64,000 bases of DNA from Cladobotryum mycophilum (GCA_036429605.1 JAVFKD010000015.1:1759421-1823420), one strand, 5' to 3'. Numbered from the stretch's first letter, positions 12,055 through 24,980 are shown. Made by a program: numbers and translations. The notes: generated by a model not told the origin, from the letters alone.

Positions 12055-14223
12055 CTAATCGCTCCCGCTGCTCGACTGCTGGCTGCCGTCCGTCTCCTCT
12101 ACCGCCACTGCCGACTCCGGTTCCCACTCCGAGACTTGATCGCATCCATCAGGAATCTTGCAAATATCGCGTACGTCGCACGTCGCCCACAGCACTTCCC
12201 TTAGCTCCTTGAACACCCGGTCCGCCGCATCCATTGCCCAGAGGACATCCAGGTGTTGGTACTCTTCAATGACTTTGCTGTGAACCACTTTGACATGCGG
12301 CTCGCGGCCCGATTCAAATCTTCTCAACAGCCTTCTTCCATCAACAAGGTCATCATCGCCGCAGACCCACAGAGCCATAGGCGGCACTTGTTCATTATAC
12401 CAAGCCGTGGATCCTCGCGGATGTTTGCTGTGAGCTTTCGTCTCTCCCGCGGCATCGGATGCATCCATTCGTTCTTCGGCCTTGAGCACTTCCTTGGTTG
12501 CCAGAATGCACTTGTGCTTAGCAAAGCATTCCCGTCCCAGCCACCATCTCATTGACTCTGCACTCACATACACAGGGGCGAATTGGAACATCCTATCTCG
12601 CAAACCGCGGTCCCATCGTGAATCGCTCCAGTCGAAAAGAAACGAAAAGACTTTATAGCCCAGCCATCCATATAGCCGCGGGTTCAATAGACTATGCATC
12701 TGCATCATGAACGGGATGAACGCATGAATCCCAAACATGAGCCGAAACATGGCAGGGGATATGATTCGCATAAATCTAAAGTACATCTTGCCAATCAGCG
12801 GACCGGCATACGCCGCCGGCGCCAACGCGCAAAACACTGTCAACTTTTCGCCCAAGTCCGGTCTTTGCTCTTTGGCCAAGGCGACAAAGGTTTGTGTCGT
12901 CCCCTGGGAGTGGCAGATGAGACCAATCTTCTCGAATCCCGTTTCCAAGAGAACCCGCGAGGTGAGCGCCGTGAGATCAAAAACACCCATCTGCCGAATA
13001 TTCCAACACCACATTCGCGGGTCGTTATACTTGAGCAACGTGTGCTTAGGTTTGAACCCGCATCGATTGTTGCCCAGCCAAACATCGAATCCAGATTTGC
13101 AAAGCCAAAAAGCCAGAGACTGGTCATCATTGCAGCAATAAGCTCCAGAACTCTGCAGTAGCCCATGCATCAAAAGGACTGGGAATTTCCGTTTCTTATC
13201 CGAATCTTTCAATCTCTTTTTTGAGCTTGTAAAAACGTCTGGGCCTTGCTGGTCTCTGCTCTCCTCGTCGAGTTCAGCGTACTCCCGAGGATCGTAAACG
13301 TGCCAGAGCTCAATGATAAAACCGTCCTCGGTCTGTACCTGAAACCCTTCCACGTCGAGGCCAACTCTCCTTGCATAGTATCCAACGTCGCATACTATTG
13401 GATCTTTGCCACCTGCTGTTGGAGGATATTCGTCCGCGCTGCTCTCCTGATCAATGCTTGGGTCTCCTTTGGATGCTCTGCGCTCCCATTCCTTTTCTTT
13501 TTCTTTTCGAATTGATGCATGGCGAAGCTCTTCTTCGTAGAACGGACGTTTTTCGCGAATGTTGCGCAAGGTGAGCCTATGAAAAAGTGCGTTGCAATAC
13601 ACAGGTAAACTCGTACATAAAGCCCCGAGAACAATGACTCCCAAAAACGCCAGGCTTAGACAGAATGATGTTGCTCTAAAGAAGATGATTTGAATATTGC
13701 GCATGAAAGATGGTGGACCGTAGAGCGGCAATGGTGGAAATAGAGGGTTTGTGTGGGATGGAGGCATAGCACGTCGCAACGTTCCACGAGTCGACGGCTG
13801 CCAAGTCGTGCCATCCTGGTCTTGGCCCAGGGGCAATTGGATAATTCTTCGACGCTCATGGTGACTGTCGCGATCCGAAGCCAAGTTTGATATTTTTACT
13901 TTAGTCTCTTCGCCTTGCTTGATCTCCACTGTCTCCGGTTGGCCATGCAGTTCTTCCCGCAGGACATTGAGCTTGTGGGCCTCTTCCAGGGGCACGCCGG
14001 GCAGTCGGTTGCCATCCGAAGTAATAATGACTGGGTCCTGCGGAGTGACGAAACGGGCCTGCACCGCGACGGGGGAGGATGGGGTCGTTGGCTTCTCAAA
14101 GGAGAGCCTTCCAGCCTGGTCACTGAATTCAACAGCGTTTTGGGCGAGCTCCACTGAAGAAACAGACGAAGATTGGCCGTTTTGCGCTGGAGTTGCATTC
14201 GGGGCGCCTTCAGAGTGGCCCAT
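12055..14223 (-). CDS. Steryl ester hydrolase / TGL1-YEH-type acid lipase
   Basis: Single-exon gene, about 722 aa from the ATG at 14223; the frame is open a little farther upstream but without another ATG. The first 175 residues are disordered and Ser/Thr/Glu-rich. One membrane segment follows at about 179-207. Then comes the alpha/beta-hydrolase lipase domain: GYYARRVGLDVEGFQVQTED, the oxyanion-loop motif LLMHGLLQSSGAY (about 351-362), LGNNRCGF, the nucleophile elbow ICHSQGTT (Ser about 439), and a late Asp (WVCGDDDLVDG) and His (YQHLDVLW) that fit the catalytic triad. This order matches yeast Tgl1/Yeh1/Yeh2, membrane-anchored enzymes that hydrolyse sterol esters on lipid droplets or at the plasma membrane. 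The acidic Ser-rich tail is low complexity. Specific Yeh or Tgl1 orthology cannot be settled by eye. Confidence 0.82.
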   Translation of the reverse strand: MGHSEGAPNATPAQNGQSSSVSSVELAQNAVEFSDQAGRLSFEKPTTPSSPVAVQARFVTPQDPVIITSDGNRLPGVPLEEAHKLNVLREELHGQPETVEIKQGEETKVKISNLASDRDSHHERRRIIQLPLGQDQDGTTWQPSTRGTLRRAMPPSHTNPLFPPLPLYGPPSFMRNIQIIFFRATSFCLSLAFLGVIVLGALCTSLPVYCNALFHRLTLRNIREKRPFYEEELRHASIRKEKEKEWERRASKGDPSIDQESSADEYPPTAGGKDPIVCDVGYYARRVGLDVEGFQVQTEDGFIIELWHVYDPREYAELDEESRDQQGPDVFTSSKKRLKDSDKKRKFPVLLMHGLLQSSGAYCCNDDQSLAFWLCKSGFDVWLGNNRCGFKPKHTLLKYNDPRMWCWNIRQMGVFDLTALTSRVLLETGFEKIGLICHSQGTTQTFVALAKEQRPDLGEKLTVFCALAPAAYAGPLIGKMYFRFMRIISPAMFRLMFGIHAFIPFMMQMHSLLNPRLYGWLGYKVFSFLFDWSDSRWDRGLRDRMFQFAPVYVSAESMRWWLGRECFAKHKCILATKEVLKAEERMDASDAAGETKAHSKHPRGSTAWYNEQVPPMALWVCGDDDLVDGRRLLRRFESGREPHVKVVHSKVIEEYQHLDVLWAMDAADRVFKELREVLWATCDVRDICKIPDGCDQVSEWEPESAVAVEETDGSQQSSSGSD

Positions 14224-15764
14224 TGCCGCAATTGGAACGTATGGATGCAGTACTCCGGTTCCAGAAGTTGGGGTCAATGTGCTGTTTGTCCCACTCGACG
14301 TTCTTTAATCGAGGTAAGGATGTGGTGATGACATCACCGTTTTTGGAGGAATAAACGTTGTATGATGGATGGATGGTTAAAGCCGTGCTGCATTTAAACG
14401 GTCAATGTGGAAGAAATCAACCGGAATTATCCGTGGAAAGAGTCAGAGTCATGCGCTTATACATGTGAATTTCTGTCCAGCTTCATCCGTCCATATCCAT
14501 ATCATAATACTCTATCATATAGATAGACGACTTGCGTGGCAGAGGTGGCTGGATAGTAGCGATAAGGCTTTGAAGAAAAGGGTCGCCATCTGACGCAAAT
14601 TGCCTTGATCTCATTTGCCGATCCCCTTTAGATTCGCCTAATGGTGGTGTCCCCATTGCCTGGTTAACCCTGTAATGAGGAGTCATGGCGGTTGCTTAAT
14701 TGACGGTAGATGGATGCTGTAATGCTAATTTGATGGCGTTGTTAAAAGAAAAGGCGGTGTTGCCGTTGAGAGATGAGATGTATCTACCTGTTAGAATGTC
14801 AGTGGTGTTTAGAAGCATGTGAAGGTCTCCAGCAGTGCAACATGATCTTTGGGCCCAATCATCATCAGCGGAATGGAAATCCGTGATTATTGCCTACCCT
14901 ATATCTCCGGATGACTGACCAATAACTTGATGCTCCAGCAAATGCATAAGCATCAATAGCGTGAATGCAAGATTCTTGCTTGGCAAAAATGTACTTTATT
15001 GGAACTGCTGTTGGTTTCTCCGTAGCAAATATAGTATGTAGCTCTAATTAGAACCCGACAGCATAGAATCCGTGGAGGTGAATGTACTTGGAAGAGATGG
15101 ATGGACTTCTCAGTGAAACCACCCACTATCAATCGCTATTACTTACAGCAACAAAAACCACCTGTACCATCCATCCATGCAAAAGTATTATGGTGACCAG
15201 TTTAATGCAGAGGTTGTTGTCCATAGTAAATGCAGTCTTAAAAATACAAATATAATTCTTACCATATATGGATACAATAAACTACAAATATCTTCTAGGT
15301 ATTCAATAGCTGCAGCCAATAGGTATAGTAGCATTCATGATTAGTGACAGTGACAGTGAGATGAGATGGAACATCTGGGGTGAGTCCACACCTAAAGCGG
15401 ATTCGTCGCCAATGCCGAGGCCTGGCACGGCTGCAGCCGAACCCTGAAGGACTGACAGAAACTTGAACGCAACCACGACACGACACGACACGACCCGACT
15501 TTGATCCCAAGTTCCTGCAAAAAGCACCTCTGCGAAACGCGCTGGATCTGGTGTTATTATACAGCAGAATCCATCTATTGCTATAATCCATCCTCCCATC
15601 CTCCCATCTGCATCATCGCCAAACCTCCTGTCCCAGCGCAATGATCCAGTAGCCGCGGGGTGCATAGGCTTCAACTTTACCAACCAAACAAACTCTTCTC
15701 GCAATTCCATCGAGCTCAAAGCCTCCCCCTCCGATTTCGCCTTGACACATCCTTCGTCAGAAAA
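14224..15764. other. Divergent intergenic region, steryl ester hydrolase / PEX6
   Basis: Both flanking genes are transcribed away from this 1.5-kb stretch, so it holds two promoters. The frames around 15300-15929 on the minus strand are antisense to the first PEX6 exon and its leader. No exon, RNA gene or notable repeat is seen. Confidence 0.5.
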
Positions 15765-18700
15765 ATGACTGTGGCAAGTGCATCGGCCGTCGTCGTGTCG
15801 CACAAGAAAAGGGTCCGCAGGCGTCGCCAGGACAAGCCGGCCATATCCGCAAGACTTATCCTTGACGACCACATCAAAGGCGATGTTGGCCTCTTGTCTG
15901 AGGACCTCTTCTCTGATCTCTTCCCACACATTGTCAATGGTAAGCCATTTAATTTACTCTTGAATTCCAATTGGCGCATGGCTGTTTACTTTTGCTGCCA
16001 TCATCTGCTGATGACCGACAGATTCAGACGATGGCCCTGCCCGTGAAATCCACGTCGCAGTCGCTCCATGGAACCCGAATGCGAACCCAACCGACACTAC
16101 CTGGTCCATTGTACCCGTCATAAGATCTCCCGATCTAAAACACTCGACTGTCAAGTTCTCGCCGTCTTCCCCGTCGCTTCAGAGCTTTGCCGTTACACTG
16201 CAACAAGTCGCCCCCTCAAAGTTATCGAGCCGCACCGGTATTGAGATTCTTGTGCTTGATGTGGCCCCTTTACCTTTAGAGAGTGTCTTCGTCAGCCTCG
16301 AGGGCGACCTGACAAAGCGTCTTGAAAATGGAGAGGGCACATTCTACAGGGAGCATCCCACCAACAAGGCCAAGAACATCGCGACCCTGACGGCAGAGGA
16401 ACGACTCACCACAGCCCTTCGAACAGCCCTCAGTAGCCTCAAGGTTGTCCACGCCGGCGATCTATTTCCGCTCCCACTCCCGCCTCATCCTTTGACCCAT
16501 GTCCCTCCGAACCCAGGCAAGATTATGCTTTGCGAACCCGTCGCGCAAGGCATCCTGACAGATTCTACGAAAATCATATTGATGAAGGGCAAGACTCAGA
16601 AGAGACAGGCGGGCAGCACGGCGTCCATGAGCTCAAGTCAACGATTAAATGGAATCACCGAGGATGAAGAAGGCAACACCGAGTTTTTCTCGGCACCCGA
16701 AGAACGTCACCAGGTGGAGAACGGACAGGATGAATTCGCAATGGCAACAGAGACGGAAACGGATCTTTCGGGAACGGACCAGGAAGACGAGCTTTCGGAC
16801 GATTCCATGGACGACATGATCTCATTAGAGGCTCCAATGCTACCGACAACTAGCGGAACTGGCGTTGGAACTCCAATGACGGTTGGCACACTAAGAGGGA
16901 GAAAGACGAACGGCATTGCGACGCCGGGCTCCGTCTTCTCCAATTTCACGGCCACAACTGCCCGACCTGATCGACCACGTGGGCGATTATTCAAAGCCCA
17001 TGGTTTAAAAAAGGAGATTCCATCTGATTTGCTGCACCCGAAACCGGCACCCGAAGAAGACGAAGAGGCGCGGATATATGTTGATGTTACCTCTCTCTCG
17101 AAGATTGGATGCTTTTCTGGTGACTGGGCAAGAATAGAAGCTGCCGAGGAGCCGCCTCTGAATGGCTTTGGTGCCTTTGGCTTGGGAAGTTTTGGCCAAG
17201 AACCTGAAGTATCTAATTGGCGACCCGTTAGAGTCTACGGTTTACCGGAGGGATACTCGCAACGGCCTGTAACCCGCATACCGAGTTCGAGATTCGGGGA
17301 TAGGAGGATGTCTTTCTTTGAGTCGCAAGTTAGCCGACCATCTAGCCCGGCTGCTTATGCCTCGCCCATCCTGATTGCCAATCTCGATGGTGCCTCACAT
17401 TTACGAATTTCTCCTCTCAAAAAGATGGCTTATCAAGGAAAAGGAACCAATCCCAAGTTTACAAGCGCATCTCATCCTCCATACGCTCGAGACATTGCCA
17501 TTCACCATGTTCGAACCCCCATTTCGGCTGAACGGGCCTACCAAACAGCTGTTCTAGGTGGACTCAAGCGTTACTTTGCGCAAAAGTTGCGACTTGTACG
17601 ACCGGGCGATTTGATTGCAGTTCCAGTGGATGCCCAGTTGGGCCGAGCTCTTCAAGAATCTCCTGGCGCAGGTGGCTCCGAAGTTGACGATGTAATGGCC
17701 TTGACGGCTCAAACAAGTGATTCTGGGGTTGAGCCTGTATCTCAGCTCGATAGCGTCGCGTGGTTCAAAGTCGGGCATATCCAAATACAAAAATCCGACG
17801 AGGACGAGGACGGTACGGCAGAGTCACTTTGGGGATCCGTGGCATGCATCGACAGCTCGACTGTTGCAATGCACGGTTCTGGCTTTGAGACCAGTCGGAT
17901 ACCAGGAATCAAAGACAACACTTGGCCGTACTATTTGGGGTTGAAAAAGACACCACGGCGGGGATCGGACGCAGCACCCCCGTCGCTGGCTGAGCGGGAG
18001 CCTGAGCATATATCGCCCCTGAGACGTCAATTGAGAGAGCTTCTTGCTGCCGCCACGAGCGCAAGGGCAATTCACCTGAAGATGCCACCTATAGCCATCT
18101 TACTGACATCTACCCACCGTAACATTGGAAAAACCACTCTTGCGACAAATGCCTGTAGCGACATTGGTTTGCATACCTACACCATAGACGCTTACGACAT
18201 CATAAGCGAGGGTGGCGGTAGTGGAAGTGATGTCAAAACTGAGGGCTTCCTCAGGACGCGAGCCGAGCGGGCAGTTAGCTGTGGTCCGGATTGCTGCTCA
18301 CTGCTCATTCAACACATTGAGGCTTTGACAGCCGACCGGATTGAAAGCACAATCAAGGAGATCCTGGAAGACACGAGGGTATTGATCGCGACGACAAATG
18401 AAGTCGACAAGGTTCCCGACGGAGTCCGCGCACTCTTTACCCACGAGCTTGAAATGGGCGCCCCTGACGAGTCTGAGAGAGAGGCGATCCTCAGAACGGT
18501 AATTGAAAACCGGGGGTGAGTCTGGAGCCTGCCATTGATTTGAATGGAATTGCCTTGAAGACGGCTGCTTTGGTAGCCGGTGACTTGGTTGATGTTGTGG
18601 AGCGAGCTTCCGTCGCCCAGCAGGGTCGATTGGAGAAGCTCTCGAACAAAGCTACTAGTAGTGGACTTGCAGTGACTGTGCGAGACGTTCAAGTAGCGGG

Positions 18701-20076
18701 TGGACCTACTGCACGCTGTTTGACGGCCAGCGATTTTGAAGTGGCTGTTGAGGCAGCCCGTAAGAACTTTTCAGACTCTATTGGCGCTCCCAAGATTCCC
18801 AATGTTACATGGGATGATGTTGGTGGTCTTAGCAATGTCAAGGATGCCATCACTGAAACTATCCAACTGCCTCTGGAGCGACCCGAACTCTTTGCCAAGG
18901 GCATGAAGAAGCGCTCTGGTATCTTGTTCTATGGTCCTCCGGGTACTGGAAAGACATTGCTCGCCAAGGCTATTGCTACCGAGTACAGTCTCAACTTCTT
19001 CAGCGTCAAGGGTCCCGAGTTGCTCAACATGTACATTGGTGAATCAGAAGCCAACGTGCGACGTGTCTTCCAGCGAGCCCGTGATGCGAGACCCTGCGTT
19101 GTCTTCTTTGATGAGTTGGACTCGGTTGCTCCCAAGAGAGGTAATCAGGGCGATAGCGGTGGTGTCATGGATCGAATTGTGTCGCAGCTGTTGGCTGAAT
19201 TGGATGGCATGTCTGGCGGAGATGATGCTGGCGGAGTGTTTGTCATCGGTGCTACAAACAGGCCTGACTTGTTGGATCCGGCCTTGCTACGTCCTGGTCG
19301 TTTTGACAAGATGCTGTACCTTGGAGTTTCAGATACCCATGATAAGCAGCAGACCATCCTGGAGGCTCTGACTCGAAAGTAAGTTGAGCAGATTTCCTGT
19401 TTTATGGACTTGATTTACTAACATCTTTTCTTTTCTTTACAGGTTCACATTGCATCCATCCGTCTCTCTTGCTTCAGTGGCCCAGCGTCTGCCCTTCACC
19501 TACACCGGTGCCGATTTCTACGCCCTGTGCAGTGATGCTATGCTCAAGGCTGTCACGCGACAAGCCGCCGCCGTGGATGCCAAGGTCCGCGCCCTCAACG
19601 CTGACCCAGCTGCCAAGCACGAGGTGTCAACGGCCTACTTTTTCGACCACTATGCTACTCCCGCGGATATCGCTGTCATGGTCCAAGAGGACGACTTTAT
19701 GGCCGCGCATGAAGAGCTCATTCCTAGTGTTAGTGCTGGGGAACTGGCGCACTACGAGAGCGTCAGGGCCACCTTTGAGGGCACCGGTGACAAGAAAAAG
19801 GCACCCGAGGGTAGTCGCCCATCCAGCTCTGCCGCTCCCGCGGGCCTAGCACCTCCCCTACGGAGCACCGCCCGGTCCGTGTCAAGAGGCTCGCGAAGCG
19901 GTCGATCCTCATCCGGTAAAGGTAAAGGCAAGGGCAAGGCCATCGCGCTGATAGGAGAGGACGAGTACGAGACCGAGTCGGGCGTCGACGACCTCTTTAA
20001 TAAGGGCAAGGGTAAAGGGAAAGCGGTAATGGGTTTCCAGGATGGAACGGCGAGTGATGATGATGGATTGTACTAA
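15765..20076 (+). CDS. pex6: PEX6, peroxisomal AAA ATPase (one-base frame break)
   Basis: Double-ring AAA+ ATPase that, with Pex1, extracts ubiquitinated Pex5 from the peroxisome membrane so matrix-protein import can continue. Exons 15765-15939, 16022-19378 and 19443-20076; about 1388 aa, normal for filamentous fungi. D1 is degenerate, with a GKTT P-loop near residue 760 (THRNIGKTTLA). D2 is complete: Walker A GPPGTGKTLLAKA (about 1030), Walker B VVFFDELDS (about 1085) and GATNRPDLLDPALLRPGRFD. The C-terminal tail is Ser/Gly/Lys-rich with repeated GKGKGK blocks. Exon 2 breaks frame at the G5 run 18512-18516 between RTVIENRG and VSLEPAIDLNGIALKTAALV, the normally continuous end of D1. One extra G restores it and makes the total a multiple of three. 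Start chosen because MTVASASAVVVSHKKRVRRR opens the conserved N-terminus. Confidence 0.95.
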
Positions 20077-20827
20077 ATTTAATTAATGCAGCGAGAGAGA
20101 GAGAGAGAGAGCCTTTTTCTTTTGTATAGAAGAAAGATGATGATGCGTGTGTGTACACGGAAGAAGGGCATTATGGAAAAGGGAAGAAAAATGTATAGTT
20201 GTATGTTGGTTAAAGAACTATTATGTGCCATATAGCATTATATATATATCCTCTGGGGAATTTGCATTAATTCATGTCAAGAACCATTACTCTATTGCTA
20301 GAGCCTTTTCTTTTCTTTTTCTCTTTGAGACCTGAATGTTGAATCGAATTGGGTTCATGTCCTTGAGTCTCTGAGTAGAATCACCATGATGTCGTCGTCG
20401 AGATGGACTTTTAAAGACAGACTTCTAGTTTGATCTTTCCATCACGATCAGTTAAAAGATGGCATGATCTGATACGCTTTCCCTCTCGGCAACGGTGATT
20501 CCTAGAGATGAACAACAGGCACGATATTTTCGTGAGTTCAAAGTCAAACCATGTATATAGCGACATCAACTTTGACGTGAGGCTAAAGAAGACATTAAGA
20601 GAACAAAGTTGTGCTCCACTCATACCGAGCCCCTCCACTCTCCTCTGTTGTGCATGAAATGAGTAAACCTTCTTTATTGTATATGAAGAATGCATCGCAT
20701 TTGTTGGGATATCTATCACACACGCCAACCAAACAACCATGCCCACGCCGTGGAAGCAACAACGTTAAATGACCAACAACCCAAAAAAACAGACCCCCCA
20801 AAGTCCAAAGTTCCCCAAGGGCCACGG
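20077..20827. other. Convergent intergenic region downstream of PEX6
   Basis: It lies between the stops of PEX6 (+) and the SH3BGRL-like gene (-) and should hold both 3' UTRs. There is a (GA)9 run at 20093-20110 just after the PEX6 stop, and nothing that looks coding. Confidence 0.5.
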
Positions 20828-22220
20828 CTATTTCTTGTCCGACTTCTTCTTGTCTGAAGACTTCTTGGTCTTATCCTTGTCCGACTTCTTTGCCTTGTCA
20901 CTCTTCTTCGTCTTGTCCGAGGAGGAGGAGGATTTCTTGGACTTGTCCTTCTTCTTGTCTTTATCCTTGTCCTTGTCCCGCTTCTTATCCTTCTCGGAGG
21001 ATCTTTTGGACTTTTCTGTCTTCTTGGATTTTTCTGCATCTTTCTTTTCGTCGTCCTTCTTTTCCTCTGGCTTGACTTCAGCGGGTGCTTCGACCTTCTT
21101 CCCTTCAGGTTCCTTTACGTCTTCGCCATTCTCGGATTCATCGTCTTCCGACTCATCATCTTCGTCTTCTTCACTCTCCTCAGCCCTTTCTTTCTCTTCC
21201 TCTTTTTCTTCACCTCGGCCTTTTCTTCAGGTTTTTCCTCGTCTTCACCAGACTCCTCCTCCTCAGATTCTTCTTCTGAATCTTCCTCTGATTCTTCCTC
21301 TGATTCTTCATCTTCTGATTCCTCTTGCTCCTCCTCTTCCTTCTTTACATCTTCTTTAATCTCATCCTTTTTGACCTCATCATTTTTGACCTCATCATGT
21401 TTAACCGTATCCTTCTCGACCACATCCTTCTTTGGCTCGGGATCGGTTTCGGGTGTCTTGATTGTCTCTGCGGGCGCTGGTGCTTCTTTCCCAGCATCTT
21501 TAGTAATGGCGGCCTCGTCCCCCTCCTTCACCCCAGCTTGTTCTCGCAAATTCTTCAGGCGAAGTTCCTTAGCCTTCTGCGCTGCTGCATCGGCGACGGC
21601 TCTGACGGGCAACTCAGTCGCTGCCGACTTATCAGCATCTTCCTTGTCGTCCGTCTTTGCCTTTGTAGCTGGTTCAGCGTCGGCGGCCTTTGGTGCTGGA
21701 GCAGGCGGGGGCGGAGGAGGCTTGGGGGCGGATTTCGAAGCGGACGCTGTGGATGCAGCGGCCCCGGCGGTCTTTTTGACGATTCGTTTCTTGAGTTGCG
21801 ACTCGGGGTATTTGTGGTTGATGTCAGGGATGGTGGTTTCGTCGTAGTAGATTTTTAGATGCTGTTTCAACTCGCGGTACTCGTTCCATTCTTCAATCTC
21901 TACAATATCCTGGTCGAATATCTGTTAGAAAGAGTTTGAAAAAGACCATATGGAGTTGGTTCCTCAAGACTCACACCTAGAACGAGACCCTCCTGCACCA
22001 ACCCTGGGATCTTCCTCTGCCTGCCGTTTGTATCCTTGCCAGCTCGGCGGCCCCAGAGCATGCGAGCCTTTTCATCGGTAGCTATGTCTTTGGCTTTGAA
22101 CGGTATCCTGTTAGCGCGTAGGATGGTCTCTAGGCGGGAGGTCGCGGTGACGATGTGTGAGGAGCCCGCCGTAAGGGAGGTGTAAATATAGAGCGCCGGA
22201 TCGGTCGAATAGGACGTCAT
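20828..22220 (-). CDS. SH3BGRL-like thioredoxin-fold protein with long charged tail (one-base frame break)
   Basis: Two exons, 22220-21975 and 21921-20828, about 446 aa. Residues 1-105 resemble the SH3BGR/glutaredoxin-like fold: ALYIYTSLTAGSSHIVTATS, IPFKAKDIATDEKARMLWG, RKIPGLVQEGLVLG, then IFDQDIVEIEEWNEYRELKQ across the intron. The redox CXXC of true glutaredoxins is absent. The rest is disordered: Ala/Pro-rich, then a Glu/Asp block (many EESEE units), then a Lys/Ser/Asp tail with KKSDKDK-like units. The reading frame changes at the T5 run 21203-21207 (plus strand). As read, the protein stops early after a short basic stretch; with one more base the acidic and lysine-rich coding continues another 120 codons to TAG at 20828. 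Acid-then-lysine tails occur in nuclear or ribosome-associated proteins, but I assign no role. Confidence 0.75.
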
Positions 22221-24870
22221 GGCGTTGTTGGCACGGTAAGACTACAGCAAGTAGTTGAACGTTCTATCTCTCTCCCTACAGACGATGGTCTGTTTCATGC
22301 GGCTCTGTGCACACAAGTAAAGGGTTTTGCGTAACTTGGGTTTGGACGTCACAGAAGAAAGCTGGATGGCTGGCTGGCTGGATATGGATGGATCCATTTG
22401 GAATGGAATGGATGGATCATTGCCCAAAGCTGCGGGGGCGGGGTCGTCTGGTCCAACCCAGTAAAAGGGGGTTCTGTAGGGGGAGGTCATGGCGTCCCTT
22501 GAGGCCCTTGAGCTATTATCGATAGCGATAGGGAGCTTAATGGAACAAAGCAACCTCCAAAAAAAGGGAGGATGTTTGACAGAAAAAGGAACAATGGGAA
22601 ATATGCAACCATTTTAATTGATTAATATTGATCATCAGGGAGGGCAGAAGGCACCATCTGGATCTCGGCACTCGGAGACGAAAACGATCAGCATTCTTTG
22701 CATGTCTTAGATGGAATAAGATGGCAATAAGCAGTTCCCTTGGTGAGATCAAGTGTTCCAGGGATGTTATACAGACTGTCAATCGCGGCCCAGAGAGATT
22801 CACCCAATTCAGTTACGTTACTGAAACACAAGTTGGAAAAAGCACTTTGAAAGATTCGAGTTTTTGTTTTTCTTTCCGGTGATGAGCAGAAGCGAGATTA
22901 AGAGTTGGAGTCCCCCTGGTGCCGTTGAACAGGGTCGCGTCCGTAATTGTGCAGTTATATGTATCAATCTGACTTATAAGCTGTCGCCTATACGAATGTA
23001 ATAACATGCTCTGAAAATTATGAGACTCGTTCCCTGTTCTCGTGTTCAATATTATTCCTTCGTATTGTCTGTCATTTGAAGAGCTGGTCTTATCGCACCG
23101 AGTGAGTAACACGGATGACTAAGCAAACTTGGTGAGGAGGCGAGGGGAGCCAAGGATTGCACAACTTTCCAGCTCATATGCATCATGTGCTCCTCCCTCC
23201 AGGTCTTGCGCAGTCCAGCTCACCGCGTTACATTGACACTGCATATTACGAAGTGAGTGCTTCCCTTGTTAAGTGTTCAAAAGAGGGGTTGTGAGCAATC
23301 ATTTCCTCTGGAGAGGGTGGAGAGACATGCAGTGCAGCCAGTCCTTTCTTTGTCTTGCCCGCATGCCTGCAAATGTACTTGTAGACAACAGAACACAAAG
23401 CTCAAGACCCGACAGTTTGAGTTTTCCTCGGCGGCTCATGGTAACACATCGTTGGCCAAAATCAACTCGCCTCACTGTCTCGGACGCGTTGGAATGCTTC
23501 CCCGGCTCACGAGTCATTGTTCCATTGACCAACTGTTTCTGGTCACAGACCACATGAGGGAGGGGATGACCAACTGAACTGGCATGGTCACCGATATTGA
23601 TTGCACAGTGTCGAGTGAAGCACGAAAATCTCTCTCCTCGCACGGGGAAATCGGTGCGTCTCTGGTGCAGACGCTACGATATGCAGACATGCGCAGGTCT
23701 AGAGTTAGCAAAGCAATGGTTTCGTGCAGCCAGAGCTGAGCTCGACATGAGCGCTACAGCATTGTTAGTCCAGTCTTCCTTTTGGCCTTCCATCTTTGAT
23801 TCCGACTCTGGTTCTGGCTCTGGCTCTGGCTCTCAGAAGGAAGCGCGTTGTGGTCGATTGTCTGACCAGAGGCGCGCGCAACGGGCCGGGGGTTAGAGGC
23901 CATAGCAATGTTTCACACGTCCTTTGGTTAAATTAAGGCTCCTTAAGGGGTCGTAATTTCTGGCCTTGTCTATTCTCGACAATTAAGGTCGACGGAAGAA
24001 TACGAATGATGATGAGCCGTGCACACAAAAAACCATGTCGATGGAATGAAAGGATTGCTGACTTGGAGTCTCGTCTTACAGAAGCAAAAAAAGAAACACG
24101 AAAGGTTATTGAATGAGAGATTTAAATTCACAGTGTATCTTCAACGGCGGAGATAACGTTGACGTTGGTGGAGAGGGGAAGGAGAGCGAGAAAAATCTTT
24201 TTTTTTCCCACTCAGGCACCGTCTCGACACGGCTCAGAGCTTGTTGCCTCAGCCCTCATGCATTCCCTCTGCTTTAAATGCTGCTGCCGGCTCTTGACGT
24301 TGCATCAGCCCAACAAGCCCGAAAGGCAATCTTTTGTCGCATCCACATGGTCCAATCCTAGTCAACGGAAGAGCTGGGGACAAGGATGAGCTTCCGCCCT
24401 CATGCAAGGTACCATCTAGCGACCAGTCAAAGGGACGCTTCTGGTCCACCCTCGGGTCTTTGGCCATGGACGTGTCCAATCACGACATGTGCCTGAATGC
24501 GCCAGCTCCCAGGTGAATCCACAGACCGGCATCAATGGTCAACGCCATCCTAGGCTGATTCGCCTCCGACGTGGCCGAGGCCCCCCCTTGTGGAGTTTCC
24601 TTGGTTGCTTGGCTATCTGCCTGGCTCTGCTGTGGTGCTGTCAGAGATTTCACAAGATTGCCCACTTGCTGAGAAAATTACAAACAAGTGGATGACTTGG
24701 CGGAGGACAAAAGTAGAAAGCCTCTCCCGCCGCCCTTGTTCCGCTCTTTTTGTTTCTTCTTCCTTCTTACAACCCTACAAGTATATCAACACTCATTATC
24801 CACTCCCTCGGACGCCGCTCCTTCGCGCTCGACTCACTCTCCCTTAACCATTTATCCAACTGTTTTTGCT
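22221..24870. other. Long upstream region of the GPI-anchored protein gene
   Basis: About 2.7 kb without a supportable gene between divergently transcribed neighbours. Frames at 23257-23643 open on both strands but lack coding character. A Ser/Gly-coding (TCTGGC)n-like run at 23800-23830 is low complexity. The length fits a large regulatory region for a strongly expressed wall-protein gene, which is inference. Confidence 0.45.
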
Positions 24871-24980
24871 CATAAAAAGCCCGGTGCTCACAGCCCATTG
24901 CTCTCTTTTGCAAAATCACTTACAGTCTCTTCAAACCAAACCACTCCTTTTAAACAAACAAACAAACAAACACCTTCAAA
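24871..24980 (+). promoter_or_regulatory. Probable core promoter and leader of the GPI-protein gene
   Basis: A TATA-like CATAAAAAGC lies at 24871-24880, about 105 bp before the ATG. It is followed by a C/T-rich stretch and a run of AAAC units (about 24951-24970), ending CTTCAAAATG. CAAA-rich leaders just before the start are common in highly expressed ascomycete genes. The transcription start itself is not visible. Confidence 0.45.

Noticed and set aside
15303..15929. A 208-codon minus-strand frame
   Set aside because: It is antisense to the first exon and leader of PEX6, whose conserved protein is on the plus strand.
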